Shown here in pieces: positions 17,120 to 25,176 of a DNA stretch of 38,020 bases. Made by a program: the position numbers and the translations under genes. Within the stretch, counting starts at the first letter, position 1. The number at the start of each line of letters is the position of its first letter. Source of the stretch: Acidobacteriota bacterium (GTDB lineage: Bacteria; Acidobacteriota; Terriglobia; Acidiferrales; UBA7541); assembly GCA_021324935.1 (NCBI GenBank), contig JAJPIE010000018.1, forward strand, positions 1-38,020, read 5' to 3'. A model generated the notes under the pieces. The model had not been told where the DNA came from, did no database searches, and saw nothing but the letters and a program-made list of their open reading frames with translations.

Positions 17120-18277
17120 ATGGCGAAAGGCAATTCGGAGCAAACTCCTTCACGCGGCCGCCTGAGTGAAGTGGCCCGGGAATTCCTGCGCCTAGGATTC
17201 GTGGCCTATGGGGGGCCGGCGGCGCACGTGGCCATGATGGAAGAGGATTTTGTGCGGAGGCGCGCGTGGGTGACACGCGAGAGGTTCCTGGATTTGCTGG
17301 GAGCGGTGAGCCTGCTGCCGGGGCCGAGTTCGACGGAACTCGCCATCTATTTGGGAGAGATTCGCGCGGGGCTGGCCGGACTGATTGTGGCGGGCGGATG
17401 CTTTATTCTGCCGGCGACGATTCTGGTGGTCGCGCTGGCATGGGCGTACGTAGAATTTGGCGCGCTGCCGCAGGTGAGCGGGATGCTGTTCGGCATCAAG
17501 CCGGTGGTGGTGGCACTGGTGGCGCAGGCGGTGTGGAACCTGGGAAGGACCGCGCTGCGAACTGTGCCGCTCATGGTGCTGGCGGGAGTGGTGATCGCGC
17601 TGGCGATTGCCGGCGTGCAGGCGCTTTTATTGCTGCTGGGCGCGGGATTTTTGTGGCTGGTGGTCCGGGAAGGAAAATTGCTCATGACGGATCGCGCGGC
17701 GATTGGCGCTTGGCTTTCTATGGGGGGTGGAAGCGCCGGCACCGCGGTTGGTGCCCTGCCGGTGTTTTTCTATTTCCTGAAAATAGGCGCGGTGCTGGTG
17801 GGGAGCGGATACGTGCTGCTGCCGGTTTTGCGCGCGGACTTGGTGACGAAGCTTCACTGGCTGACGGATGCGCAACTGCTGGATGCCGTGGCCGTCAGCC
17901 AGGCGACGCCGGGGCCGTTTTTTACGGTCGCGACGTTTATCGGGTATCTGCTAGCGGGCTGGAAGGGCGGGGCGCTGGCCACGATTGGAATGTTCGTGCC
18001 GGCGTTCGTGTACGTTGGAGTCACTTCGGGATTTTTGCCGAAGCTGCGCAGATCGCCTCTTGCCGGAGCGTTTTTGGATGGCGTAAACGCCGCGGCGGTG
18101 GCGCTGATGGCTTTCGTAGGTTGGCAATTCACTCGCGTCGCGCTGGTAAATCTGCCGGCATTTGCATTGGGAGCGGCCAGCGCCGTCCTTGTCTTCCGTT
18201 ACAAAGTCAATTCCACCTGGCTCGTCCTTGGAGGGGCGATCGCGGGGATCCTTATTTCGTCTCTAGGCTGGCGATAA
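17120..18277 (+). CDS. chrA: chromate transporter, two-domain ChrA type
   Basis: This encodes 385 residues from ATG 17120 (a GTG directly before it is also possible; neither has a strong ribosome site). Two homologous CHR halves are seen: FLRLGFVAYGGPAAHVAMME with LGAVSLLPGPSSTELAIYLG near the N-terminus, and FLKIGAVLVGSGYVLLPVL with LLDAVAVSQATPGPFFTVATFIGYL from about residue 210. These are the GGP and PGP motifs of the CHR family. Around ten hydrophobic helices are present. By family it exports chromate, using the membrane potential or sulfate-like exchange; resistance in this organism is not shown. It stands alone with no chrB-like regulator beside it. Confidence 0.92.
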   Translation: MAKGNSEQTPSRGRLSEVAREFLRLGFVAYGGPAAHVAMMEEDFVRRRAWVTRERFLDLLGAVSLLPGPSSTELAIYLGEIRAGLAGLIVAGGCFILPATILVVALAWAYVEFGALPQVSGMLFGIKPVVVALVAQAVWNLGRTALRTVPLMVLAGVVIALAIAGVQALLLLLGAGFLWLVVREGKLLMTDRAAIGAWLSMGGGSAGTAVGALPVFFYFLKIGAVLVGSGYVLLPVLRADLVTKLHWLTDAQLLDAVAVSQATPGPFFTVATFIGYLLAGWKGGALATIGMFVPAFVYVGVTSGFLPKLRRSPLAGAFLDGVNAAAVALMAFVGWQFTRVALVNLPAFALGAASAVLVFRYKVNSTWLVLGGAIAGILISSLGWR

Positions 18278-18325
18278 GCGAGCCATGTTTTTCCGTTGAC
18301 GCCGGCCGCCGGATCGGAAGGATCT

Positions 18326-18574
18326 CTATCGGATTTCGTCGCCAGCTTCCGGCGGATTAGCGGGGGCCTTTTTCAGGAATTTCGCCAGGCCTTTCCCTGT
18401 GGCGGAACCCGCCCGTTTGCGCGGAAACTCCGACGCGGTTTCCACAACTCCGATTTTTTCGGCAACGGCCACGGCGATCCACTGATTGAGAGACACACCG
18501 TCTTCCTTGGCCAGCCGCTGTGCCGCTTTTTTTACCGACATCGGAAGCTTCAAAGGGTACGTGCCTTTACTCAT
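18326..18574 (-). CDS. RHH-type antitoxin candidate (HicB/CopG-like), partner of the PIN protein
   Basis: This encodes 82 residues. Residues 3-45 read as a ribbon-helix-helix domain: TYPLKLPMSVKKAAQRLAKE, then DGVSLNQWIAVAVAEKIG, as in Arc/HicB-type antitoxins. The C-terminal half is basic and lysine/proline-rich. Its ATG overlaps the PIN gene stop (ATGA, 18571-18574), so the two are translationally coupled, with the PIN gene first. In type II toxin-antitoxin modules the RHH protein binds its own promoter and neutralises the nuclease. The order toxin-then-antitoxin is the reverse of the commonest arrangement but is known. Assignment rests on the fold pattern and coupling. Confidence 0.8.
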   Translation of the reverse strand: MSKGTYPLKLPMSVKKAAQRLAKEDGVSLNQWIAVAVAEKIGVVETASEFPRKRAGSATGKGLAKFLKKAPANPPEAGDEIR

Positions 18575-18996
18575 GTCCGCGCACTCCTCAAAAACTCACC
18601 TGGCCGTAGTATGCGTATGTGAAATTTATCAGCCATCGCAAAGTCGCGAATATTGAATGTGATCAAGGCGTCCGCAGACCCATTTATCGCGGCCTCCAAC
18701 ACCATCTCATCACGGGGGTCGCTGGCCTGCGGCCGCCACCGGAAATGAATCTCAACGGGTTTCGCCAATGCGGCGAGTTCAGAGAGGAACACATCCACCA
18801 TCAGCTCACTCAGCCCATGCCAGACCCGATGCTCGGGAAGTTTCAGCACTTCCTCATATTCGAGCAAGAGGGCGGGGCTGACCAGCAACACTTCCTTTCT
18901 GTCCGCAACCCTGCGAAGAAGCTGGTTGGATGCGGACAGACGGCTGCGGAGGGCGGCGACGACGAGGGAGGTGTCCAATACGAGTCGTCTCGGCAT
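18571..18996 (-). CDS. PIN-domain toxin (putative TA toxin component, COG1569-like)
   Basis: This encodes 141 residues from ATG 18996, preceded by AGGAT. The PIN acidic set is visible: Asp8 in LVLDTS, Glu46 in LLLEYEEVL, Asp96 in SDPRDEMVLEAA and Asp118 in FNIRDF. This is the pattern of the 'putative toxin-antitoxin system toxin component, PIN family' group, Mg-dependent ribonucleases that cut tRNA, rRNA or mRNA when free of antitoxin. The gene leads a two-gene operon and the RHH protein follows with a 4-base overlap. An operator-like set of repeats lies directly in front. The RNA target cannot be read from the sequence. Confidence 0.88.
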   Translation of the reverse strand: MPRRLVLDTSLVVAALRSRLSASNQLLRRVADRKEVLLVSPALLLEYEEVLKLPEHRVWHGLSELMVDVFLSELAALAKPVEIHFRWRPQASDPRDEMVLEAAINGSADALITFNIRDFAMADKFHIRILRPGEFLRSART

Positions 18997-19022
18997 ACAT
19001 CCTATGCGATATCACATCCTAT
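18997..19022 (-). promoter_or_regulatory. operator-like repeats before the PIN/RHH operon
   Basis: The nonamer ACATCCTAT occurs at 18997-19005 and again at 19014-19022 (17-bp step). Between them TGCGATATCACA (19005-19016) is a near-perfect palindrome around GATATC. The block touches the PIN start codon and is well placed for autoregulation by the RHH antitoxin. A closely similar word set precedes the RHH gene at 28225. Confidence 0.5.
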
Positions 19023-19075
19023 TTGACATAGGCATCGCCGAGGCTGCGCCGCATCTTTTGGGAGCGACCGGCTGC

Positions 19076-20038
19076 TCAAGGAATGAGGACGATTTTGCCG
19101 TGTGCGCCGGGGGCCAGCACGTCGGCATGGGCCTGGGGCGCATCTTTCAACGGAAGTTCCTTTCCCACGATTGGGCGCAGCGTGCCGTTTTCCAAGCCCG
19201 CGCCAATGGCTGCGTAGATTTCGGTCGTCTCGTTTTCCGTGGCCGCCCACAGGGTGAATCCGCGGGCCGTGGCGCGGCGGGCCATCAGGTCGCGCGGATT
19301 GATGTTAATTTCGCCGCGGTTACCGATGACGATCACGCGGCCATTTAGCGCGACCATCTTCAAATCGTTGGCGAGGTTCACATTGGCCAGCATTTCCAGA
19401 ATCACGTCCACGCCGCGGCCGTCCGTGGCTTTGATGATTTCGTCCGTATATCCGGATTTAGTGTGATCAAAGGCCTGATGCGCGCCTTCTTTTTTTACGA
19501 GGTCGAGGCCCTTGACTGTGCCCGCGGTGCCAAAGACGGTCATGCCCATGGCGCGTGCGAACTGAATTGCAGCGGTGCCCACGCCACCGCTGGCTCCATG
19601 AATCAGCAGAGTTTCACCTGGACGCGCGTGCGCGTGATGGCGCAGCGCGGTGAACGCCGTGCCATAAGGAACCCAGACTCCGGCACCTTGCGCGAAAGAA
19701 ATGCTGTCCGGCAATCGCTGCACTTGCGACTCCAGAGCCAGAGCATATTCGGCATAAGCGCCGCTAACGGTCCTCGCCGTATAGACGCGGGCGCCGGACT
19801 TGACCCGCGTAACGCCTTCGCCGACCGCTTCGACGACGCCCGCGGCGTCGGAGCCGGGAGTATACGGCAGCGGAGGTTTGATCGCGTAGGTGCCGTTGCG
19901 CATGTAGGTGTCATACGGGTTCACGCCGGCGGCGTGCACGCGAACGAGCACTTGTCCCGGTCCGGGCTTCGGCGTGGGGATTTCGTGGAGCTGTAAAACT
20001 TCCGGCCCGCCAAACTGGTGCACTTGAATCGCTTTCAT
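19076..20038 (-). CDS. NADPH:quinone oxidoreductase-type MDR protein (zinc-free)
   Basis: This encodes 320 residues. The N-terminal GroES-like domain begins MKAIQVHQFGGPEVLQL and contains VHAAGVNPYDTYMRNG, where zinc-dependent relatives would carry their cysteine ligand; the ligand set is absent. The Rossmann part has HGASGGVGTAAIQFARAMG, the A..GGVG pattern for NADPH. This is the zeta-crystallin/QOR subfamily, which reduces quinones or enals in the cytosol. The ATG at 20038 has GGAG about 8 bases upstream. The channel gene ends 137 bp upstream on the same strand. The physiological electron acceptor is unknown. Confidence 0.9.
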   Translation of the reverse strand: MKAIQVHQFGGPEVLQLHEIPTPKPGPGQVLVRVHAAGVNPYDTYMRNGTYAIKPPLPYTPGSDAAGVVEAVGEGVTRVKSGARVYTARTVSGAYAEYALALESQVQRLPDSISFAQGAGVWVPYGTAFTALRHHAHARPGETLLIHGASGGVGTAAIQFARAMGMTVFGTAGTVKGLDLVKKEGAHQAFDHTKSGYTDEIIKATDGRGVDVILEMLANVNLANDLKMVALNGRVIVIGNRGEININPRDLMARRATARGFTLWAATENETTEIYAAIGAGLENGTLRPIVGKELPLKDAPQAHADVLAPGAHGKIVLIP

Positions 20039-20175
20039 CGGAGTTCTCCCAGAAAGTTGCGAAAAAAATTGGATGAGACCGGCATCGATCCGGCGACATC
20101 AACATACAGGGAAACCGGAACCAAGCCCAAGTGGAAAATGGTTCGATTCGTGCCCGGCCAAAATGGTCACTAGCA

Positions 20176-21324
20176 TCAAAAGTGGTCGTCGTGGATCAGG
20201 GCGGCGCCCGGGGCTTCCGCATTTTCCAGGCGTTTAGCCCACGCGGTGGTCTGCCAGTTGTCTTTGGTCTTTTTCGCGGGCACCCAAGGAGGAAGCGTTT
20301 GCAGGAAGCGTTCCGACAGGGCGTAGACGTAGGGCTCGTAAATTTTCCGAAGTTCTTTCAGCTTTAGTTCCGCTTCGGGAGTGGCAATTAATTTCGTGCC
20401 ATGCTGCGCCAGTGTCTCACGGATCATTTGCAGCGTTTCCGGCGGGAGGCGGTCTTGAGGAAGCGCCAGCGGGGGCGCGGAAAAGACCTGGCAGAGATCG
20501 GCGACGGCGTGCCGCGCAATCGCGAAGGTGAGCTGCGCCTGCTTGGCGCAGACGTCTTCGACGCCGGAAATGGTCAACGCGCAGGCGTCCAGAATTGCCG
20601 TAAGCGAGCCGATCCACGACTGATTGTCGTGTTGCGAACGAAAATAGGCCAGCAAAGGGTAAGACAAGTGGCTTTCCAGGAGTTGCGCCGACCAGCGCTC
20701 CCAGTCTTTGAACAAGCTGAGCAGCGCCTGATGTCCGCCGGGGAAGGAATGCCGGAGCAAGAGTTCGCCGGCAGTCGGAGGAGTGCCGGCCCGGGCGTCG
20801 AGCAGCACAATCTCCGTCTCACGCTCGCCAAACGCGCCGTGAATGAACGGCAAGTAGCCGATAACCGCTGCCAGAAAACCGAAACCGAAGCCCGATTCCA
20901 CCACGACGAGGAAGCGCGACAATCCCGAGCGCGGGATGACGTCTCCCAAGCCAAGGGTGAAAAAGGTAGTGCCGCTGAGGTAGAGATCCGTCGCGAAACT
21001 TGGGGTCATGCCGGTGACATTTAGAGCGGAACCCGCGCCATACTGCATCATCGCAAAGCTGATGATGAGCCCGCCGGCCCACACGCCGATCAGAAACAGC
21101 AGGGAGATCGGACCATAGAATCCCAGGAACGACTCGCGGCGTTTCGCGGAATGAATCAGGCAGGCGTAGAACTTCCAGGTCGCCCAGGTGAGCTGGTAGT
21201 AGAAGCGGGCAAGCCGGATTCTTCGGGTGACGCGCCGCGGAAGAATGATGGCCTCAAAGGCATCCCAAGCCACGATGAAGAAAACGGCGAATCCGGCGAT
21301 GAATACACCCGGAGCAGGGATCAT
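20176..21324 (-). CDS. potassium-channel-like membrane protein with large cytoplasmic C-domain
   Basis: This encodes 382 residues. Hydrophobic helices are seen at about 7-27, 72-92 and 137-158. Between the last two is a pore loop, FATDLYLSGTTFFTLGLGDVIP, whose TLGLGD (123-128) stands where potassium channels have TVGYGD. That is a variant of TxGxGD, so cation conduction is likely but strict K+ selectivity is not assured. From about residue 165 the rest is a soluble alpha-rich region of over 200 residues with no RCK/TrkA nucleotide motif that I recognise. It lies directly downstream of osmC, 37 bp away on the same strand, and may be co-transcribed. Confidence 0.78.
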   Translation of the reverse strand: MIPAPGVFIAGFAVFFIVAWDAFEAIILPRRVTRRIRLARFYYQLTWATWKFYACLIHSAKRRESFLGFYGPISLLFLIGVWAGGLIISFAMMQYGAGSALNVTGMTPSFATDLYLSGTTFFTLGLGDVIPRSGLSRFLVVVESGFGFGFLAAVIGYLPFIHGAFGERETEIVLLDARAGTPPTAGELLLRHSFPGGHQALLSLFKDWERWSAQLLESHLSYPLLAYFRSQHDNQSWIGSLTAILDACALTISGVEDVCAKQAQLTFAIARHAVADLCQVFSAPPLALPQDRLPPETLQMIRETLAQHGTKLIATPEAELKLKELRKIYEPYVYALSERFLQTLPPWVPAKKTKDNWQTTAWAKRLENAEAPGAALIHDDHF

Positions 21325-21361
21325 GCGAGGCCTTCCCGATTGTCGATATTGTCGCGGGTCA

Positions 21362-21799
21362 TTAAGCGGAAGTGGAGGACACCAGTCGCGCGTTGACCGA
21401 AATCTCCGCCTTGAAAAGCTTCGAGACGGGGCAGCTCGTTTCCGCGTTTTTCACCGCGGTGTCAAATTTGGCCTTGTCGGCGTTGGGAATCGTCGCGACC
21501 AGGTCGAGATTGCTCTTGGTGATAGAGAAGCCTTCGCCGACTTTTTCCAGTGAGATGGTGCAGGTGGTTTCGAGCTTCGAAGCAACCATGCCCGCGCCGG
21601 CAAGCTGCGCGGAGAGAGCCATGGTGAAGCAGCCGGCATGCGCCGCAGCCAGAAGTTCTTCGGGATTCGTCCCCACGCCGTTTTCGAAGCGCGTGGAGAA
21701 CGAATACTGCGTTTCCTTCAGTGTGCCGCTATCGGTGGAGATGGAGCCTTTGCCGGTTTTCAAATCGCCTTGCCAGACCGCGGAAGCTTTGCGTTGCAT
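21362..21799 (-). CDS. osmC: OsmC-family peroxiredoxin
   Basis: This encodes 145 residues. The OsmC/Ohr signature is clear: TNPEELLAAAHAGCFTMALS with Cys57 and Glu47/48, then a second cysteine in ETSCPVSKLF (Cys123). These two thiols reduce organic hydroperoxides; the surrounding residues (RKASAVWQGDLKTGKGSIST) are of the OsmC rather than the Ohr branch. ATG 21799 has AAGGAG about 6 bases upstream. It is probably cytosolic and part of the general stress response. The channel gene follows at 37 bp, which suggests a small stress-related operon. Confidence 0.93.
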   Translation of the reverse strand: MQRKASAVWQGDLKTGKGSISTDSGTLKETQYSFSTRFENGVGTNPEELLAAAHAGCFTMALSAQLAGAGMVASKLETTCTISLEKVGEGFSITKSNLDLVATIPNADKAKFDTAVKNAETSCPVSKLFKAEISVNARLVSSTSA

Positions 21800-21887
21800 G
21801 AATATTCTCCTTGTTACGGACTCGGGGCCGCTGTGTGGATGGTTGGATTCACCCGGAAGGGAGAAAGATGCAGCGCCCGCCGGGATT

Positions 21888-22217
21888 CTACCACTTGTGG
21901 AAGATAAAAAATGCCGCCAGAACGATGAAGGCGAAGCCCACGCCGTAATTCCACCTCATCGGCTCGCCGAGATACAGAATCGAAAAAATAGAGAAGACCG
22001 AAAGGGTGATGACCTCCTGGATCGTTTTCAGCTGCGCGGGATTGAATTCGTATGAGCCGATACGGTTGGCCGGAACCTGGAAGCAATATTCAAAAAAGGC
22101 GATGCCCCAGCTGATGACCACGACTTTCCAGAGCGGGACGTTGCGATATTTCAGATGGCCGTACCAGGCGAAGGTCATAAAGATGTTCGAGATGGTGAGA
22201 AGTAGAATCGTGCGCAC
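21888..22217 (-). CDS. DUF486 (DMT-like) inner-membrane protein
   Basis: The start chosen is GTG 22217, because GGGAG lies 7 bases before it and the product then begins MRTILLLTISNIFMTFAWYGH, the usual DUF486 N-terminus; an upstream GTG at 22247 adds ten unlikely residues. The protein has 109 residues and four membrane helices. The core FEYCFQVPANRIGSYEFNPAQLKTIQEVITL is diagnostic of the family, which belongs to the drug/metabolite transporter superfamily in half-size form. The substrate is unknown. No other transporter is nearby. Confidence 0.88.
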   Translation of the reverse strand: MRTILLLTISNIFMTFAWYGHLKYRNVPLWKVVVISWGIAFFEYCFQVPANRIGSYEFNPAQLKTIQEVITLSVFSIFSILYLGEPMRWNYGVGFAFIVLAAFFIFHKW

Positions 22218-22349
22218 GCTTCGCTCCCGAGAATTAGACCTCGCCACCGCAAGGCAAGTTACAGCCGTTCTAATCTAATTCCGTTCTCGAATTTATGGAT
22301 AAATTAGTTTATGGGCTTACGAGAGGGCTTGAATGGGCCGGGAACGGTG

Positions 22350-22859
22350 TTAGTGATGATGGCTGTAGACGCCTTGCGTGTTCAGCGAGATAGCAATCGT
22401 TTGCGGAAGCCACCACACCTTACGCCCGCGCGCTGATTTTCCCAGTTTCCAGCCCAGCCAGTTGACGCCGGTCACCAGCGCGTAGCCGGATACATAGTAG
22501 GCCGGCGTCGGCAGATGGGTGAATGGCCGCGCGACGGGGTCTCCTTCGGCGTCGCCCACGCAGTGGTAGTGTTTGCAGCGATTGATGCTGTCAACGGTGT
22601 CGTGCATGTCCATCCCGGCGGCGGCGTAGGCAAGCCCGCTGAGAAGTAAGAATTCCAGCTTGGGATCTTTCGGAGAGTTCTTTTGCTTCTGCGGACTGAC
22701 CGATTCTTTTGCAGAAACCGGCGTCGCGCGAAAGTCATGCGGCGTAGGGAACGTTTCTGTTGGTGGAACGGGTGCCTGTGAGCCTTCTGCATCCTGCGCC
22801 CAACACAAGCCGGCACGCGCCAGCAGCACGGCAAAGAATAGGATTCGAAAGCACCTCAT
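22350..22859 (-). CDS. exported protein of unknown function
   Basis: The start chosen is ATG 22859 behind a G-rich ribosome site; a longer frame to 22931 has no signal-like start. The product has 169 residues. Residues 1-23 are a signal peptide, MRCFRILFFAVLLARAGLCWAQ. A proline/lysine-rich linker follows. A compact region then carries LLLSGLAYAAAGMDMHDTVDSI, a CKHYHC cysteine/histidine pair, GDPVARPFTHLPTPAYYVSG and a second hydrophobic stretch, and it ends in three histidines. Similar small exported proteins with a DMHDT..S and PF..LP pattern seem common in acidobacteria, though I cannot name the family. The CxxxxC could form a disulfide or bind metal. Confidence 0.7.
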   Translation of the reverse strand: MRCFRILFFAVLLARAGLCWAQDAEGSQAPVPPTETFPTPHDFRATPVSAKESVSPQKQKNSPKDPKLEFLLLSGLAYAAAGMDMHDTVDSINRCKHYHCVGDAEGDPVARPFTHLPTPAYYVSGYALVTGVNWLGWKLGKSARGRKVWWLPQTIAISLNTQGVYSHHH

Positions 22860-23034
22860 ACATCCCCCGTCGCGGGATTCCTGATCCCAACGGGGAAGCA
22901 AGTGCAAACCGGAAGCCAAGTTGTCCGCCACTGGTGGGCCGCGAACTGGTGGAAATAGCGAGAATTTTGGCGGAAAGCCAATTCAGCAAACGAATTTTTC
23001 GGATGTGAGGTTTCTTTTGGAACAGCAAAGCGGG

Positions 23035-23073
23035 ACACCGTTCCAATGTCGGACCGACCGAAACGGTGTTTTT
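23035..23073 (+). terminator. rho-independent terminator-like hairpin on the plus strand
   Basis: ACACCGTT (23035-23042) pairs perfectly with AACGGTGT (23062-23069) around a 19-base loop that has its own short GTCG/CGAC inner stem on one strand. It is followed on the plus strand by a run of five Ts. On the minus strand no T-run follows, so it does not look like the terminator of mqnE, which ends beside it. No plus-strand gene is recognised upstream. Confidence 0.45.
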
Positions 23074-24223
23074 ATACGCCTAGCGAGACTAGGCCTGGGG
23101 GCGTTGCCGGAATGATCGGAGGCAGCTTGGAGCGGTCAATGGGGTTGTAAAGCGTGTCGCGTTCGACGGGCATGCGGCCGGCGGCGCGGATCAGGCGTTC
23201 GAGTTCGCCGCGGGGAGTGAACTCGGAAGTCTTGGCGCCGGCGTCGTGATAAATCTTTTCTTCCACCACGGTGCCATCCATGTCGTTGGCGCCGAAGCGC
23301 AGGGCGATTTGCGCGATGCTGGGCGTCAACATGACCCAGTACGCCTTGATGTGGTCGAAATTGTCGAGCATCAGGCGCGAGACGGCGATGCAGCGCAGGT
23401 CGTCGTAGCCGCTCGGCTTGGGAATGTGCGCAAGCGCCGTGTTGTCCGGGTGAAACGCCAGGGGAATGAAAGCGACGAAGCCGTGGGTTTCATCCTGCGC
23501 CTCGCGCAGCAGCACCAGATGGTCCACGCGCTCTTCAAAAGTTTCCACGTGGCCGTAGAGCATCGTGGCGTTGGTGCGCAGGCCAATGCGGTGCGCCTTT
23601 TTTGCGATGCTGAGCCACATGCGCCCGCTGACTTTGTGGTCGCAGATAATTTTGCGCACCCGCGGATGGAAAATTTCCGCGCCGCCGCCAGGGCAGGAGT
23701 CCACCCCCGCTTCCTTCATTTTCCGGAGCGTTTCTTCGATGGTGAGCTTCGCGATGCGCGCGAAGTAGTGCACCTCCACCATCGTGAAGGCTTTCAAATG
23801 CACATGCGGATGGCGCTGCTTAAGTCCGCGAATCATCTCCAGGAAATGATCAAAGGAAAGATCCGGGTGCAGGCCGCCAACGATGTGGAACTCCGTGGCG
23901 CCTTCGCGGACGCCCTGGGCGGCCCGCTGGTAGACTTCTTCGAGCGCAAAGGTGTAGGCGCCGGGCGCGTTAGGGTCGCGGCCAAAGGCGCACAGCTTGC
24001 AATGCGCCACACAGACGTTCGTGGGATTGATGTGGCGGTTGACGTTGTAATAGGTAACGCCGCCGTGGCGCTTCTCGCGGACGTAGTTGGCCAGCCAGCC
24101 GACAGTAAGGAGATCCGGGGAGCGGAACAAGGCGAGGCCGTCGTCGAAGGAAAGGCGCTCGCCCGCCAGCACTTTGTCGGCGATGGGTTTCAAAGTTGCA
24201 TCTTGGATCGTGAGTTGAGCCAC
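23072..24223 (-). CDS. mqnE: aminofutalosine synthase (radical SAM)
   Basis: The start chosen is GTG 24223 behind GGGAAAG; another GTG at 24268 would add 15 residues. The product has 383 residues. The radical-SAM cluster motif CVAHCKLC (C71, C75, C78) is followed by AFGRDPNAPGAYTF and the glycine-rich EFHIVGGLHPDLSFDHF, characteristic of MqnE. The CPGGGAEIFHPRVR and GLRTNATMLYGHVE segments also match the MqnE/CofH group. It joins an SAM-derived adenosyl radical to an enolpyruvyl-benzoate to make aminofutalosine, the entry into the futalosine route to menaquinone. It is third in the ubiX-mqnP-mqnE operon. MqnC, the related cyclase, is less likely because of the CxxxCxxC neighbourhood and N-terminus. 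Confidence 0.9.
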   Translation of the reverse strand: MAQLTIQDATLKPIADKVLAGERLSFDDGLALFRSPDLLTVGWLANYVREKRHGGVTYYNVNRHINPTNVCVAHCKLCAFGRDPNAPGAYTFALEEVYQRAAQGVREGATEFHIVGGLHPDLSFDHFLEMIRGLKQRHPHVHLKAFTMVEVHYFARIAKLTIEETLRKMKEAGVDSCPGGGAEIFHPRVRKIICDHKVSGRMWLSIAKKAHRIGLRTNATMLYGHVETFEERVDHLVLLREAQDETHGFVAFIPLAFHPDNTALAHIPKPSGYDDLRCIAVSRLMLDNFDHIKAYWVMLTPSIAQIALRFGANDMDGTVVEEKIYHDAGAKTSEFTPRGELERLIRAAGRMPVERDTLYNPIDRSKLPPIIPATPPGLVSLGV

Positions 24224-24299
24224 GGTCTTTCCCGTTTCATCGGATGGCAGCGGACAGCGGGCCGCCACCCGAATTCGCTTTACGAAGAAGTCGAAAAAT

Positions 24300-25172
24300 T
24301 CAAACGCGCCAAAGGGCCGCTGCAGCGCCCCAGAACAATAGAAACAACATACTAATATAGCCGTTCACGGTGAAAAACGCAGCGTCGAGCTTACTCAGAT
24401 CGTTGGCTTTTACTAGCGAATGCTCGTAAGCCAGCAGCGCGGCCACCACGGCAATGCCTGCCCACGCCGGCCAGGGCAAACCGAAGCTCAAGGCGAGCCA
24501 GCTCAGGAGCGCGACGACACCGACGTGCATCGCGCGCGCAATTCGCAGCGCATTGGCAATGCCGAATCGCTTGGGCACCGAAAACAATCCCGCGCCTTTG
24601 TCGAATTCCACGTCCTGGCACGCGTAGAGCACATCGAAGCCGCCCACCCACAGCGTGACCGCGCCGCAGAGAATCAGCATGCGCGAGTCAAGTCCGCCGG
24701 TGATGGCGATCCAGGCCGCCGCGGGAGAAATTCCCAGCGCGAATCCCAAAAACAAGTGCGACCAGTTGGTGAAACGCTTGGTGTACGAATAGAAAAAGAG
24801 GATGAACAGAGCGAAGGGAGCGAGCTTCAGGGCCAGCGGGTTTAGCCGCCAGGCGGCGAAGAAAAACACGGCGACCGCGAGAAGCGTGAAGCTCCACGCG
24901 AAGCCGACGGACAACTCACCGGTGGCCAGGGCGCGCATTTTGGTGCGCGGATTTCCTTTGTCATAGCGCAGGTCGGCAATGCGATTAAGCGTCATGGCCG
25001 CGGAACGCGCCGCCACCATGGCGACGACGATCCACAGGATTTGGCGCCATGTGGGCCAGCCATGCACGGTGGCGCGCGCGGCCAGCAACGCGCCGGTGAG
25101 CGCAAAGGGCAGCGCGAACACGGAGTGCTCAAACTTGATCATCTCGAGGATCGTGCGGATGCGGCTGCCCAT
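24300..25172 (-). CDS. mqnP: UbiA-family prenyltransferase of the menaquinone pathway (MqnP-like)
   Basis: The start chosen is ATG 25172 with GGAG 10 bases upstream, overlapping neither neighbour. The product has 290 residues and eight or nine membrane helices. Both aspartate-rich prenyl-diphosphate motifs are visible: N63-D67-D71 in NRIADLRYDKGNPRTK and D187-D191 in YACQDVEFDKG. The family attaches a polyprenyl chain to an aromatic acid. In the futalosine route MqnP prenylates 1,4-dihydroxy-6-naphthoate. UbiA itself (4-hydroxybenzoate) is a possible reading, but the operon with mqnE favours MqnP. Spacing to ubiX is 4 bp. Confidence 0.88.
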   Translation of the reverse strand: MGSRIRTILEMIKFEHSVFALPFALTGALLAARATVHGWPTWRQILWIVVAMVAARSAAMTLNRIADLRYDKGNPRTKMRALATGELSVGFAWSFTLLAVAVFFFAAWRLNPLALKLAPFALFILFFYSYTKRFTNWSHLFLGFALGISPAAAWIAITGGLDSRMLILCGAVTLWVGGFDVLYACQDVEFDKGAGLFSVPKRFGIANALRIARAMHVGVVALLSWLALSFGLPWPAWAGIAVVAALLAYEHSLVKANDLSKLDAAFFTVNGYISMLFLLFWGAAAALWRV

Positions 25173-25176
25173 GGCG

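Noticed and set aside
20080..20165. tRNA-like pieces: GGTTCGATTC followed by CCCGGCCA on the plus strand, and GCCGGATCGATGCCGG on the minus strand
   Set aside because: No matching 5' acceptor stem, D-arm or anticodon arm can be folded at the right distance on either strand, so this is not called as a tRNA or an attachment site.
20135..20167. 8-bp direct repeat AAAATGGT at 20135 and 20160
   Set aside because: Short, with no symmetrical or promoter context; likely chance.
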